Shown piece by piece: positions 50,794-59,439 of a DNA stretch of 64,000 nt (within the stretch, counting starts at the first letter, position 1; each line of letters opens with the position of its first letter). The DNA comes from Deltaproteobacteria bacterium. Its GTDB lineage: Bacteria > Myxococcota_A > Polyangia > Haliangiales > Haliangiaceae. Both the position numbers and the translations under genes were made by a program. Below the pieces are notes generated by a model. It worked only from the letters and a program-made list of their open reading frames with translations, was not told the DNA's origin and did not search any database. The stretch covers positions 26,990 to 90,989 of the forward strand of contig JAIOQA010000355.1 of the NCBI GenBank assembly GCA_021413675.1, given 5' to 3'.

Positions 50794-51519
50794 TCACAGT
50801 AGGCCGAGCAGCCGGTCGACCTGGTCCTTGAAGGTGCGCGACAGCTTGAGGCGGGTGCCGTCGTGGAGGAAGACGACGTGCTCGCCGTGGAACATCGGCT
50901 CGAGCTCCTTGACCCGCTTCACGTTGACGATCGTCTTGCGGTGGATGCGGACGAAGCGCGACGGATCGAGGGAGGCGGCGAGCTTGTGCAGGGACTGCCG
51001 CACGAGGAACGAGCGGCCGCCGGCGTGGACCTCGGCGTAGTAGTCCTGGGCCTCGATCCAGTCGATGTCGTCGACCTGCAGCGAGGCGATGCGGCTGCCG
51101 GTCCGGATGACCAGGCGCTCGAGCGGGGCGGGCGCGGGCCGGGCCGCGCGGCGGGCGAGCGCGTGCCGCCTGGCGCGCTCGAGGGCGCGCGCGAACCGCG
51201 CGTCGTCGAATGGCTTGAGCAGGTAGTCGGCGACGTCGAGATCGAACGCGCCGAGCGCGTGATCCGCGAACGCCGTGACCAGCACCGTCGTCGGCGGCGC
51301 GGCGAGGCGGGCGAGGGCGGTGAGCCCGTCGAGGTCGGGCATGCGGATGTCGAGGAAGAGCAGCGCGACGTCCTCGCGCGCGATGACCTCGAGCGCGGCC
51401 GCGCCGCTGTCGCACTCGCCGACGACCTCGACGTCGGGATCGCGGTCGAGCAACAGGCGCAGGGTCGCGCGCGCCAGCGGCTCGTCGTCGACGATCAGCG
51501 CGGCCAGCGGCGCGCTCAC
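50794..51519 (-). CDS. LytTR-family response regulator
   Basis: This 241-residue regulator has a receiver (DDEPLAR, phosphosite Asp57 in FLDIRMPDL, Lys102 in YLLKPF) and a C-terminal LytTR DNA-binding domain from about 135. The latter carries IDWIEAQDYYAEVHAGG, VRQSLHKLAASLD and FVRIHRKTIVNVKRV. LytTR regulators bind short direct repeats. The GTG overlaps the kinase stop. A 10-bp direct repeat GCGATCTCAC lies at 50775-50784 and 50788-50797, partly in its own 3' end. Confidence 0.95.
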   Translation of the reverse strand: MSAPLAALIVDDEPLARATLRLLLDRDPDVEVVGECDSGAAALEVIAREDVALLFLDIRMPDLDGLTALARLAAPPTTVLVTAFADHALGAFDLDVADYLLKPFDDARFARALERARRHALARRAARPAPAPLERLVIRTGSRIASLQVDDIDWIEAQDYYAEVHAGGRSFLVRQSLHKLAASLDPSRFVRIHRKTIVNVKRVKELEPMFHGEHVVFLHDGTRLKLSRTFKDQVDRLLGLL

Positions 51520-52604
51520 GACGCCGCTCCGCCGCGCGGCAGCTCGATCCGCACCTCGAGCCCGCCGCCGGCCGTGCTGGCGAGCTCGAAGCGATGGTCG
51601 TCGCCGTAGAGCGCGTCGAGCCGGGCCCGGGTGTTGCGCAGCCCGATGCCCTGCCCGGGCGCGGGCGCGCCGCGGGTGCCGCCGTGATCGCGGACCAGCA
51701 GGTGGAGCCGGTCGCCGCTGGCGCGGGCGCGGACCTCGAGGTCGACCGCGGCCACGCTCCGCTCGACGCCGTGGCGGATGGCGTTGTCGAGGAGCGGCTG
51801 CAGGATCAGCCGCGGCACGCGCGCGGCCGCGAGATCCGCCGCGACATCGAGCTCGACCCGCAGCCGGTCGCCGAAGCGCAGCTGCTGCAGCGCCAGGTAG
51901 GCGCGGGCGAGGTCGGCCTCGTCGCCGAGCGCGATCTCGTGCTCGCCGTCGCCGGCGAGAGTGGCGCGCAGGAGCTCGCCGAGCGTGGCCAGGCTGGTGA
52001 CCGCGTCGTCGTTGCGGTGGGCCCGGACCAGCGCGCCGACCGCGTGCAGCGTGTTGAACAGGAAGTGCGGCTGCAGCTGCATCTCGAGGGCGCGCAGCCG
52101 CGCGTGCGCGAGCTCGCGATCGAGCGCGGCCTGGGCCGCGACCCGCTCGCGGTAGCGCGCGTTGGCGCGCTGGGCCGCGCCGATCGCCACCACCGCGACG
52201 TACGAGAAGCCGTCGATCAGCAGGGTCGCCATGAACAGCGCCACGACCGACGACGCCTGCCCGCCGAAGAACGCCGCGAACAGCCCGTGCTGCACGATCG
52301 AATCGAGCAGCGTGACGCCGACCAGCGCCGCGGCGTGCGTGGCGACCGCCCGCGCCCGCGCGCCCGGCTCGAAGGACGTGCGCCGCCCGAGCCAGAGCAA
52401 GAGCGGCGTGTACAGCGCCCACATCGCCATGCTCACGAACGAGGCCACGTGCCACGGCGCCGAGGGCGCGCGACCCGCGAGGTACGCGTCGACGAGGTTG
52501 TGGCCCGACACGAACGCCAGCACCGCGCCCCAGGCGCCGGCGATGCTGCCCCAGGAGGCGCGGCGATAGGCGCCGCGCAGATCGTCAGTCGCGGTCGCGT
52601 CCAT
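51516..52604 (-). CDS. LytS-type sensor histidine kinase
   Basis: This 362-residue kinase has five or six N-terminal TM helices (about 20-140). The His_kinase (PF06580-type) motif LQPHFLFNTLHAVG carries His180, and the HATPase has PLLDNAIRHGVE and GIGLRNTRARLDALYG. The membrane part is the sensor and resembles those of kinases that detect peptides or cell-wall stress. Paired with the LytTR regulator by GTGA overlap. Confidence 0.93.
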   Translation of the reverse strand: MDATATDDLRGAYRRASWGSIAGAWGAVLAFVSGHNLVDAYLAGRAPSAPWHVASFVSMAMWALYTPLLLWLGRRTSFEPGARARAVATHAAALVGVTLLDSIVQHGLFAAFFGGQASSVVALFMATLLIDGFSYVAVVAIGAAQRANARYRERVAAQAALDRELAHARLRALEMQLQPHFLFNTLHAVGALVRAHRNDDAVTSLATLGELLRATLAGDGEHEIALGDEADLARAYLALQQLRFGDRLRVELDVAADLAAARVPRLILQPLLDNAIRHGVERSVAAVDLEVRARASGDRLHLLVRDHGGTRGAPAPGQGIGLRNTRARLDALYGDDHRFELASTAGGGLEVRIELPRGGAAS

Positions 52605-52613
52605 CGCGCGGCG

Positions 52614-52619
52614 ACGCTA
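52614..52619 (-). promoter_or_regulatory. Putative -10 box TAGCGT
   Basis: TAGCGT on the minus strand ends 9 bases before the kinase ATG at 52604. It shares the short divergent region with the TAGCAT box of the YARHG gene. Confidence 0.3.
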
Positions 52620-52702
52620 CCGCGATCGCGATGGGGGCGGACCGTCCCTCACGCTCGCGTGGGTCCCGCGACAAGACGCTCGATCTCCGGGCGCGGCTGT
52701 CC

Positions 52703-52708
52703 TAGCAT
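52703..52708 (+). promoter_or_regulatory. Putative -10 box TAGCAT
   Basis: TAGCAT ends 6 bases before the ATG at 52715. No -35 box was found. Confidence 0.35.
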
Positions 52709-52714
52709 CGGTCC

Positions 52715-53638
52715 ATGCGAATCGGGGCCGCATGGGGAATCGCGCTCGCGCTGGTCAGCTGTTCCGGCAAGAAGGACAGCGGCGGCTCGGCTACACCACC
52801 ACCGACCGCCAGCGGCGCGCCCGCGGCATCGGGATCGGCGGTCGCGAGCGGCGCGGCGACGACGCCGGGCTCTGGCAGCGCGGCTGACGCGCCGGTTGCG
52901 GCGACCAGCGACGCGCCCGCGGCCGCCGCGGCCGAGCGACCGCTCTACTACGATCGCGAGCTGACCGACGCCGATCTCGACGGCCGGTCGCTGCGCGAGC
53001 TCTCGCTGATGCGCAACTGGATCTTCGCGCGCGTCGGCAACCCGTTTCGCAAGGCGTGGCTGCGCGAGTACTTCGGGAAGCAGGCCTGGTACCACGCCGC
53101 CGACAAGGCCGACGAGTCGCAGCTGACCGCGATCGATCGCGCGAACGCCAAGCGGATCGCCGCGCGCGAGGCGGGCTTCACGCCCGAGCAGCTGGCGACC
53201 ATCAAGGACGCCATCGCGGCCAAGGCCAGCCCGTCGGCCGAGGAGCAGATCGAGCTCTCGCTGGTGTCGACGCGCCTCGGGACCTGGGCCGGTGAGGCCC
53301 CGGCCGCCGGCGATGCCAAGCACACCCCGCTCGAGGATCCGGCCCGGCTCGATGCGCTGCTCGCCCTCGATGATCTCGCGAACCTGTCGCGGCGCGACCT
53401 GCGCATGCTGCGCAACACGGTCTACGCCCGCCGCGGTCGCCCGTTCAAGTCCGAGCTGCTGCAGCAGTGGTTCGGCGACATGGCCTGGTACCACGCCGAT
53501 CCCGACTACTCCGACACGCGCCTGTCCGCGATCGATCAGAAGAACATCCACCTGATCCGCAGCGTCGAGGACCAGCTCGGTGGCCCGCTCTCCGATCACG
53601 ACCAAAAAGACGAAGAGGGTTGGTTCTCAGGCAGTTGA
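52715..53638 (+). CDS. Lipoprotein with two YARHG-like domains
   Basis: This 307-residue lipoprotein has lipobox LVSC (Cys16), a Ser/Ala/Thr/Pro linker to about 75, and two YARHG-type units. The first is at about 93-148 (LMRNWIFARVGNPF, then YFGKQAWY). The second is at 226-282 (MLRNTVYARRGRPF, then WFGDMAWYHADPDY). YARHG domains are extracellular and of unknown role. The gene overlaps the CapA-like gene as TGATG. Confidence 0.8.
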   Translation: MRIGAAWGIALALVSCSGKKDSGGSATPPPTASGAPAASGSAVASGAATTPGSGSAADAPVAATSDAPAAAAAERPLYYDRELTDADLDGRSLRELSLMRNWIFARVGNPFRKAWLREYFGKQAWYHAADKADESQLTAIDRANAKRIAAREAGFTPEQLATIKDAIAAKASPSAEEQIELSLVSTRLGTWAGEAPAAGDAKHTPLEDPARLDALLALDDLANLSRRDLRMLRNTVYARRGRPFKSELLQQWFGDMAWYHADPDYSDTRLSAIDQKNIHLIRSVEDQLGGPLSDHDQKDEEGWFSGS

Positions 53639-54603
53639 TGAGCTCACGGGCGCCCCGTGCGGGCGTCGAGCGGAGCTGGAGCGGCGGTCACCCGACGCGA
53701 TGGGGATCGTGCGCCGTCGTGGTGGCGTGCGCCCTCGCGGTCGCGGGCTGCCATCGCGACGCGCGCGCGCGGCTGTGGATCGGCGGTGACGTGCACCTCG
53801 GGACCCGCGGGGCGCCGGCGGCGGCGCGGCTCGCGCCGCTCGCGGAGGTGCTCGCCGGAGCCACCGGCGTGATCAACCTCGAGGGCCCGGTGGCCGACGC
53901 GGCGGGGCCGGGTCGCCTCGCCAACGGCGCCGCGCTGGTGCCGGGCCTGGCGCCGCGGGTGCGGGTCGCCGGCGTCGCCAACAACCACGCGGCCGACGCC
54001 GGCCCCGACGGGGCCGCGCGCACGATCGCGGTGCTGCGCGCCGCCGGCATCGCGCCCGCTGGTGAGCGCGCGGGCGCGGCGGTGATCGACCTCGACGGCC
54101 TGCGCGTGGTCGTCAGCGCGCACGATCTGAGCCGTGGCACGCCGGCGGGCCTCGGCGCCGAGCTCGCCCTGGCGCGCACGCAGGGCGACGTGCTGATCGC
54201 GATGTTCCACACCGATGGCCCACCCTCGTACCTGCCGCGGCCCGAGCTGCGCGACGCGGTGGCGCGCGCGCTCCGCGCGGGCGCGGCGGTGGTCGTGGCG
54301 CAGGGCTCGCACGCGCTCGCCGCCGTCGAGCGTCGGGATCGCGCCGTGATCGCCTGGGGCCTCGGCAACCTGCTGTTCGACTGCGACTGCACCGACGAAC
54401 GCGATGGCCTGATCGTGCGCGTCGACCTCGACGCGAGCGGTGTCGTCGACGCCGCGGTGATCCCGGTCGACGCCGGCCTCCACGGCGAGCCCGCGCGCCT
54501 CGCGGCCGACGCCGCGCTCACGTTCGATCTGCTCGCGAGCCTGCGCTCGTCGCCGCTCGCGCGCAGCGGGGCGAGCGCGCGGATCCTCGCGACGCCGCCG
54601 TAG
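53638..54603 (+). CDS. CapA/PgsA-type metallophosphatase-like lipoprotein
   Basis: This 321-residue protein resembles CapA/PGA-synthesis metallophosphatases: WIGGDVHLG, GVINLEGPV, GVANNHAADAGPDGAART, FHTDGPPSY, AQGSHALAAVE and IAWGLGNLLFD. A signal peptide with lipobox VAGC (Cys38) follows a Ser/Arg-rich start. CapA proteins act in poly-glutamate or other anionic polymer assembly; the substrate here is unknown. Coupled by TGATG to the YARHG lipoprotein, suggesting a shared envelope role. Confidence 0.75.
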   Translation: MSSRAPRAGVERSWSGGHPTRWGSCAVVVACALAVAGCHRDARARLWIGGDVHLGTRGAPAAARLAPLAEVLAGATGVINLEGPVADAAGPGRLANGAALVPGLAPRVRVAGVANNHAADAGPDGAARTIAVLRAAGIAPAGERAGAAVIDLDGLRVVVSAHDLSRGTPAGLGAELALARTQGDVLIAMFHTDGPPSYLPRPELRDAVARALRAGAAVVVAQGSHALAAVERRDRAVIAWGLGNLLFDCDCTDERDGLIVRVDLDASGVVDAAVIPVDAGLHGEPARLAADAALTFDLLASLRSSPLARSGASARILATPP

Positions 54604-54611
54604 CGGCGCGC

Positions 54612-55070
54612 TCACGCGACGCGCGCGCACGGGATCGGCGGCGGCGGCCACAGGAGCGGGCGCAGCGGGCCGCGGACGATCGCGGTCAGGATCAGCGGCC
54701 AGAGCGCGAGCGCGCCGACGAACGGCGCGGTGGCGTGGTGGATGAACCGCGCGGCGGCGAGCGTGTGGAGGCCGGCGACGATCAGATACGCGGCGAGGGC
54801 GCGGCGGCGCGCGATGGCGTGTGGCGCGAGCAGCGCGCGACCCGCGCGGGCGTGCAGGATCGCGCGCACGATCCCGAGGCCGAAGGTCGCGAGCACCAGC
54901 GCCACGTGGCCGCGGTCGTCGTGGGGCGAGTGCGTGCAGCCGCAGTAGTAGGCCTGCTCCGCGAGGTTGTCCCAGATCAGGAGCGCGCTGATCACGAGCG
55001 CGCAGGCGAGGGCGCCGCCGAGGACGGCGCCGATCTGCATCAGGCGGGCGAGGGCGCGCGCGTCGGCCAC
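54612..55070 (-). CDS. Small four-helix membrane protein
   Basis: This 152-residue protein has about four TM helices (12-35, 52-72, 88-108, 115-135). A CGCTHSPHDDRGH motif between the first two could bind metal through Cys and His. The GTG at 55070 was used; the ATG at 55040 is an alternative. No known family. It is convergent with the CapA-like gene. Confidence 0.55.
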   Translation of the reverse strand: MADARALARLMQIGAVLGGALACALVISALLIWDNLAEQAYYCGCTHSPHDDRGHVALVLATFGLGIVRAILHARAGRALLAPHAIARRRALAAYLIVAGLHTLAAARFIHHATAPFVGALALWPLILTAIVRGPLRPLLWPPPPIPCARVA

Positions 55071-55156
55071 GGCGTCCCAACGCCCGGGGCCCGCCCGCTG
55101 TTCCCGGCGGGCGGCGCGCCGATTCGCGAATTCTTCCAGCGCGTCCGGCGTTGGTC

Positions 55157-55162
55157 TACTGT
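55157..55162 (+). promoter_or_regulatory. Putative -10 box TACTGT
   Basis: TACTGT ends 7 bases before the ATG at 55170. No -35 box is convincing. Confidence 0.35.
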
Positions 55163-55169
55163 GCGCCCC

Positions 55170-56201
55170 ATGCGGCTCCGGCTGACCCTGCTCATCGCGC
55201 TCGTCGGCGCGATCGCGAGCTGCAAGGCCGCACCCGCGCAGGACGGCCCGGGCGCGCGGCGCGCGTTCTACTACTGGCGCACGACCTTCGCCTTGTCCGC
55301 AGCCGAGCGCACCGCGCTGACCGAGGCGCACGTGACCACGCTCTACGTGCGCGCGTTCGATCTGGGCTGGAGCGCGATCGAGGGCCGCGCCGAGGTCCTG
55401 GGCGGGCTGACCTCCGCCGAGGCCGCGCCCGCCGGCGTCGACGTGGTGCCGGTGGTCTACATCAAGAACGAGGTCTTCCAGAAGCTGGCGACCGCGAAGC
55501 TGCCCGAGCTCGCGCAGACCACCTGGACCGGCGTCCAGGCCCGGATGCGCGCGCTGGGCGCGCCGCGCGAGCTGCAGCTCGACTGCGACTGGACGCCCTC
55601 GACTCGCGACGCGTACTTCGCGTTCCTGCGGCAGCTGCGCGCGGTCGCGGGCGTGCCGCTGTCGGCGACGATCCGACTGCACCAGGCGAAGTTCCGCGAG
55701 AAGACCGGCGTGCCGCCGGTCGAGCGCGGGATGCTGATGTTCTACAACATGGGCACCTTCAGCGCGGCCGAGGGCAAGCGCGCGATCTTCGACGCGCCGA
55801 CCGCGAGCCAGTACCTCGAGCGCCTGCCGACCTACCCGCTGCCGCTCGACGTCGCGCTGCCGATCTACTCCTGGAGCGTGCAGCTGCGCGACGACCGGGT
55901 CGAGGCGCTGCTCCAGGCGGTCGATCCGGACGAGCTGCCGAAGCTCGATTTTGTCGAGGCGGCCGGCGACGACCGCTTCCGCGTGACCCGCAGCGCGTTC
56001 CTGCACGGCACGATGCTGCGGGAAGGCGATATGCTCAAGATCGAGCGGATGGGGCCAGCGGACACGCTGGAGGCGGCGGCGCTCGTCGCCCCTCGGCTCC
56101 CCCCTGGATCGCGCACCGTGTCGCTGTTCGACCTGTCCGAAAGGAACCTGACGCGTTATGGCACCGACGACCTCGAGCACATCTTTGGCGCGCTTCGCTA
56201 G
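55170..56201 (+). CDS. Lipoprotein with TIM-barrel-like domain, unknown function
   Basis: This 343-residue lipoprotein has lipobox IASC (Cys18). A soluble domain begins RAFYYWRTTFALSAAERTAL and continues with VTTLYVRAFDLGW, VDVVPVVYIKNEVF, LQLDCDWTPSTRDAYFAFL, LSATIRLHQAKFREKTGVPP and ERGMLMFYNMGTF. The order of strand-helix pairs resembles a glycoside-hydrolase-like barrel, with D-C-D-W and the YNMG strand as possible active-site edges. No family name can be given. It overlaps the next gene by 44 bp and probably works with it. Confidence 0.6.
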   Translation: MRLRLTLLIALVGAIASCKAAPAQDGPGARRAFYYWRTTFALSAAERTALTEAHVTTLYVRAFDLGWSAIEGRAEVLGGLTSAEAAPAGVDVVPVVYIKNEVFQKLATAKLPELAQTTWTGVQARMRALGAPRELQLDCDWTPSTRDAYFAFLRQLRAVAGVPLSATIRLHQAKFREKTGVPPVERGMLMFYNMGTFSAAEGKRAIFDAPTASQYLERLPTYPLPLDVALPIYSWSVQLRDDRVEALLQAVDPDELPKLDFVEAAGDDRFRVTRSAFLHGTMLREGDMLKIERMGPADTLEAAALVAPRLPPGSRTVSLFDLSERNLTRYGTDDLEHIFGALR

Positions 56202-58395
56202 GGTCGCGCTGGGCGCGAGCTTCGCGGCGCTCGCGTGCGTGGCGATCCTCGGCGAGCAGGCCCAGGCCTGCGGCGGCGGCGACTTCTACGGCATCACCGA
56301 GCTCACGACCTTCGATCCGAAGGTCCTCGGCGATCCGATCAACGACGGGCTCTACTACGACCCGTTCATCGCCGGCTACCAGGGCGCGTGCGAGGCGTGC
56401 GCGAACCCGGTGCTCGCCGACTGGAACGGCTACCTCAAGGGCGCGATCCTGCCGGCGGACTGGGAGAAGATCCTCTACCAGGCGACGCCGTCGGAGCTGA
56501 CCGCGATCGGCCAGAAGCTCGCGGGCAAGGCCAAGGCTGCGCCCAAGGGTTACGAGCAGAGCTCGATCTGGAAGACGCCGGCCGCCGCCGACAAGCTGCG
56601 CGGCGCGATCGAGTTCGTGCAGCTCGCGCGCGAGGTCGAGGGCTTCAGCTCGTTCGAGGCCTACGACGCCGACGGCAACGCCAAGCCCACGAGCGCGCCG
56701 CCCGACGATCTGCTCGCGACCGCGCGCGCCGGCAGCAAGAGCAAGGATCGCTTCCTGGCCCAGCGCTACGCCTTCCAGGCGGTGCGCGTCCTGTTCTACC
56801 GGCGCGACTGGGCCGGGACCGTCGCGTTCGTCGACAAGAACGCGAGCCTCCTGGCCTCGCCGTCCGACGACCTGGCGTGGAACGCGCGGCTCTACGCCGC
56901 CGGCGCGCTGTCGCGCGACGGCAAGCGCGCCCGCGCCAACCTCGAGCTGGCGCGGATCCACGCCAACTACCCGCCGCTGTCGGCGACCGCCGCCAACGAC
57001 TTCCGCCCGGCCGAGGAGACCGACTGGCGCGCGTCCTTGAAGCTGGCGAAGACCGCGCGCGAGAAGACCGAGCTGTGGCGGCTCGTCGGCATCAAGAACG
57101 ACGGCGTCGTCGCGATGCAGGAGATCCTCAAGCTCGATCCGAAGTCGCCGCTCATCGGCCTCCTGCTCGTGCGCGAGCTGGCGCATGCGGAGAGCCGCGG
57201 CATGGGCATGTGGGGCGAGAAGCCCGAACCGAGCGAGCTCGAGGCCCAGAAGAAGGCCTACGCCACCCTCGAGAAGATCGCGCTCGACCAGATCGCGCGC
57301 GGCGGCGACAAGCCGTGGCTGATGGAGCTGGTCGCCGGCCACATCGCGGCCAAGCGCGGCGATCTCGCGGCGGCGCGCGCGCACCTCGGCCGCGCCACGG
57401 CGGCGAAGCCCGGTGATGCCGCGGTCGCGAGCCAGGCCAAGGCCAGCCTCGCGCTGGCGCTGGTCGCGAACTGGAAGATCGGGCCGGCCTACGAGCAGGA
57501 GCTCGCGACCACCGTCGCCGGGCTCGATCCGAGCTTCGGCCGCGCCGACAGCGTGCGCAGCGCGATCCGCAGCCAGCTCGCCGGGATCTACGCCAAGGCC
57601 GGCCAGATCGTCGACGCCGAGTTCCTGCTGCCCGGCACCGTCGAGCCCTACGATCCGTACTCGTCGCGCCCGACCGGCGCGAAGTCGAAGTGGGACGACG
57701 TCGGGTTCATCCAGCAGATGATCACCCGCGCCGGCAAGACCACGACCCCGTTCGACAAGTTCGTCGTGGGCTCGAGCTTCACGATCGCCGGGCTGCAGCA
57801 GGACCTGGCGTCGCGCTACTTGCTCGACGGCGACTTCGCCACCGCGGCCAAGGGGTTCGCGGCGGTCGCCGACCCGGGGCGGCTCGGCACCGATCCGTTC
57901 GTCATGCACGTCGTGGACTGCCACGACTGCGATCACGACAAGTACGCGAACGCCTCGTGGACCCGCGCGAGCCTGGCCAAGAAGCTCGCCGAGCTCGAGA
58001 AGACCGCCAAGGGCAACGGCGAGGCCGCGGCCCAGGCCGCGATGCAGCTGGGCAGCGCGCTCTACAACATCTCGTATCACGGCAACGCGCGCACGTTCCT
58101 CGAGAACACCCACCAGGTCACCGGCGACACCAGCCTGGCGCTGCGCTGGTACAAGCGCGCCTACGAGCTGTCGAAGAACCGCGACTTCAAGGCGCGCGCC
58201 GCCTACTACGCGGCGAAGGCCGAGCTCGGCAACCTGATCACCCAGGCCGAGACCGCGAACCCGGATGGCACCGGCACGCCGCAGCCGCTGGTCCCGACCA
58301 CGTGGTTCGCCGTGCTCAAGCAGTACAACGACACCAAGTACTACCGGCAGGTGCTGCGCGAGTGCGGCTACTTCAGCGACTGGCTGAAGCACTGA
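56158..58395 (+). CDS. Large exported protein, partner of the TIM-barrel-like lipoprotein
   Basis: This 745-residue protein has a signal peptide (cleavage near AQA-CGGGDF). A long, mostly helical region follows with TPR-like stretches (KLAKTAREKTELWRLVGIKN, VRELAHAESRG) and Cys pairs (CEACANP, DCHDCDHD). It ends VLRECGYFSDWLKH. CGGGDFYGITELTTFDP after the signal peptide looks like a binding segment. The gene starts inside the previous gene, so the two are linked. No domain was recognised. Confidence 0.65.
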   Translation: MAPTTSSTSLARFARVALGASFAALACVAILGEQAQACGGGDFYGITELTTFDPKVLGDPINDGLYYDPFIAGYQGACEACANPVLADWNGYLKGAILPADWEKILYQATPSELTAIGQKLAGKAKAAPKGYEQSSIWKTPAAADKLRGAIEFVQLAREVEGFSSFEAYDADGNAKPTSAPPDDLLATARAGSKSKDRFLAQRYAFQAVRVLFYRRDWAGTVAFVDKNASLLASPSDDLAWNARLYAAGALSRDGKRARANLELARIHANYPPLSATAANDFRPAEETDWRASLKLAKTAREKTELWRLVGIKNDGVVAMQEILKLDPKSPLIGLLLVRELAHAESRGMGMWGEKPEPSELEAQKKAYATLEKIALDQIARGGDKPWLMELVAGHIAAKRGDLAAARAHLGRATAAKPGDAAVASQAKASLALALVANWKIGPAYEQELATTVAGLDPSFGRADSVRSAIRSQLAGIYAKAGQIVDAEFLLPGTVEPYDPYSSRPTGAKSKWDDVGFIQQMITRAGKTTTPFDKFVVGSSFTIAGLQQDLASRYLLDGDFATAAKGFAAVADPGRLGTDPFVMHVVDCHDCDHDKYANASWTRASLAKKLAELEKTAKGNGEAAAQAAMQLGSALYNISYHGNARTFLENTHQVTGDTSLALRWYKRAYELSKNRDFKARAAYYAAKAELGNLITQAETANPDGTGTPQPLVPTTWFAVLKQYNDTKYYRQVLRECGYFSDWLKH

Positions 58396-58398
58396 GCG

Positions 58399-59313
58399 TC
58401 ACGCGAGTGGCACGCACAGCTCGGTCCGCAGGTCCTCGGGCGCGGCGTCGCCCGGGGTGTTGCGGTAGCGCTCGAAGCTGACGCCGGCGATCGCGTGGTC
58501 GGTCGCCGGCAGCCACTCGCCGAGGAGGCGCGCCCAGGTGTCGCCGAGGCCGGCGTAGGGGCCCGCGTGGGTCGTGCAGGCGTGCCGGCCGCCGGGCAGG
58601 TGGAGCTCCTCGAGGCCCGCGGGCAGCGCGGCGCCCGCGGGGATCGCGATCGCGGCGTCGGCGCGCAGCTCGTGCGCGGGCGTGGCCTCGGGATCATCGT
58701 GGTAGACCGCGACCATCGCGAGCTCGGGGTGACGGTAGAGCCCGGCCGGGCCTGCGATCGCATCGAGCCGAGCGAAGGCCAGGGCGATGCGCGGGTAGGG
58801 GCCGACGTGGCGGACCGCGGCGAGGCGTAAGGGCGGCAGGTCCTCGATCGTCACGACCAGCGGGCGCTCGGCGACGAACGGCGCCATCTCGATCGTCCCG
58901 GCTCCGTAGTGGATGCCGGACCGGGCGGCCAGCGCGGTCGGGTGCGGGGCGGCCTCGGCCGCGACCGCGGTCGGCGGCTGGCGCCGGTAGGCCGCAGGTG
59001 GCGCGCCGAACCGGGCGCGGAACGCGCGGGTGAACGCCTCGTGCGCGTCGTAGCCGGCGTCGAGGGCGATCGCGGTGACCGGGCGATCGCCGTGCAAGAG
59101 CTCGTGGGCCGCGCGCTCGAGGCGCAGCCGCCGGTGCAGCTCGAGCGGGGTCTCGCCGACCAGGCCGCGGAAGACGTGATGGAAGTGGAGCGGCGCCAGC
59201 GCGGCCGTCCGGGCCAGCTCGCCCAGGTCGACGGCGCGGTCGAGGTGCCGGGCGATCGTCGCGACGGCGCGCTGGATCGCCGCGCGGTAGTGGGTGCGGG
59301 TCTCGGGCTTCAT
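58399..59313 (-). CDS. AraC-family transcriptional regulator with GyrI-like effector domain
   Basis: This 304-residue regulator has an N-terminal AraC HTH pair (residues 15-115: RAAIQRAVATIARHL, LHFHHVFRGLVGETP, AGYDAHEAFTRAFRARFG). A GyrI-like effector-binding domain follows (about 140-304: [39 protein letters not shown]). This Rob/SoxS-type layout usually responds to small hydrophobic or antibiotic ligands. A TAGCGT box lies 6 bases before its ATG. It faces malQ divergently. Confidence 0.92.
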   Translation of the reverse strand: MKPETRTHYRAAIQRAVATIARHLDRAVDLGELARTAALAPLHFHHVFRGLVGETPLELHRRLRLERAAHELLHGDRPVTAIALDAGYDAHEAFTRAFRARFGAPPAAYRRQPPTAVAAEAAPHPTALAARSGIHYGAGTIEMAPFVAERPLVVTIEDLPPLRLAAVRHVGPYPRIALAFARLDAIAGPAGLYRHPELAMVAVYHDDPEATPAHELRADAAIAIPAGAALPAGLEELHLPGGRHACTTHAGPYAGLGDTWARLLGEWLPATDHAIAGVSFERYRNTPGDAAPEDLRTELCVPLA

Positions 59314-59319
59314 GCGATC

Positions 59320-59325
59320 ACGCTA
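59320..59325 (-). promoter_or_regulatory. Putative -10 box TAGCGT
   Basis: TAGCGT ends 6 bases before the ATG at 59313 on the minus strand. Confidence 0.35.
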
Positions 59326-59425
59326 CCCAGGTGACGCGGCGGTCGCTTGACCGCCCTTGCGATTCTGACGCGGGAATCGCCGCCGCGTCAGGTGGCGGCC
59401 CCCGCGCGCGCGCCGCGCGATGCGT

Positions 59426-59431
59426 TATGGT
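59426..59431 (+). promoter_or_regulatory. Putative -10 box TATGGT
   Basis: TATGGT ends 8 bases before the malQ ATG at 59440. Confidence 0.35.
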
Positions 59432-59439
59432 CGCGCGCG

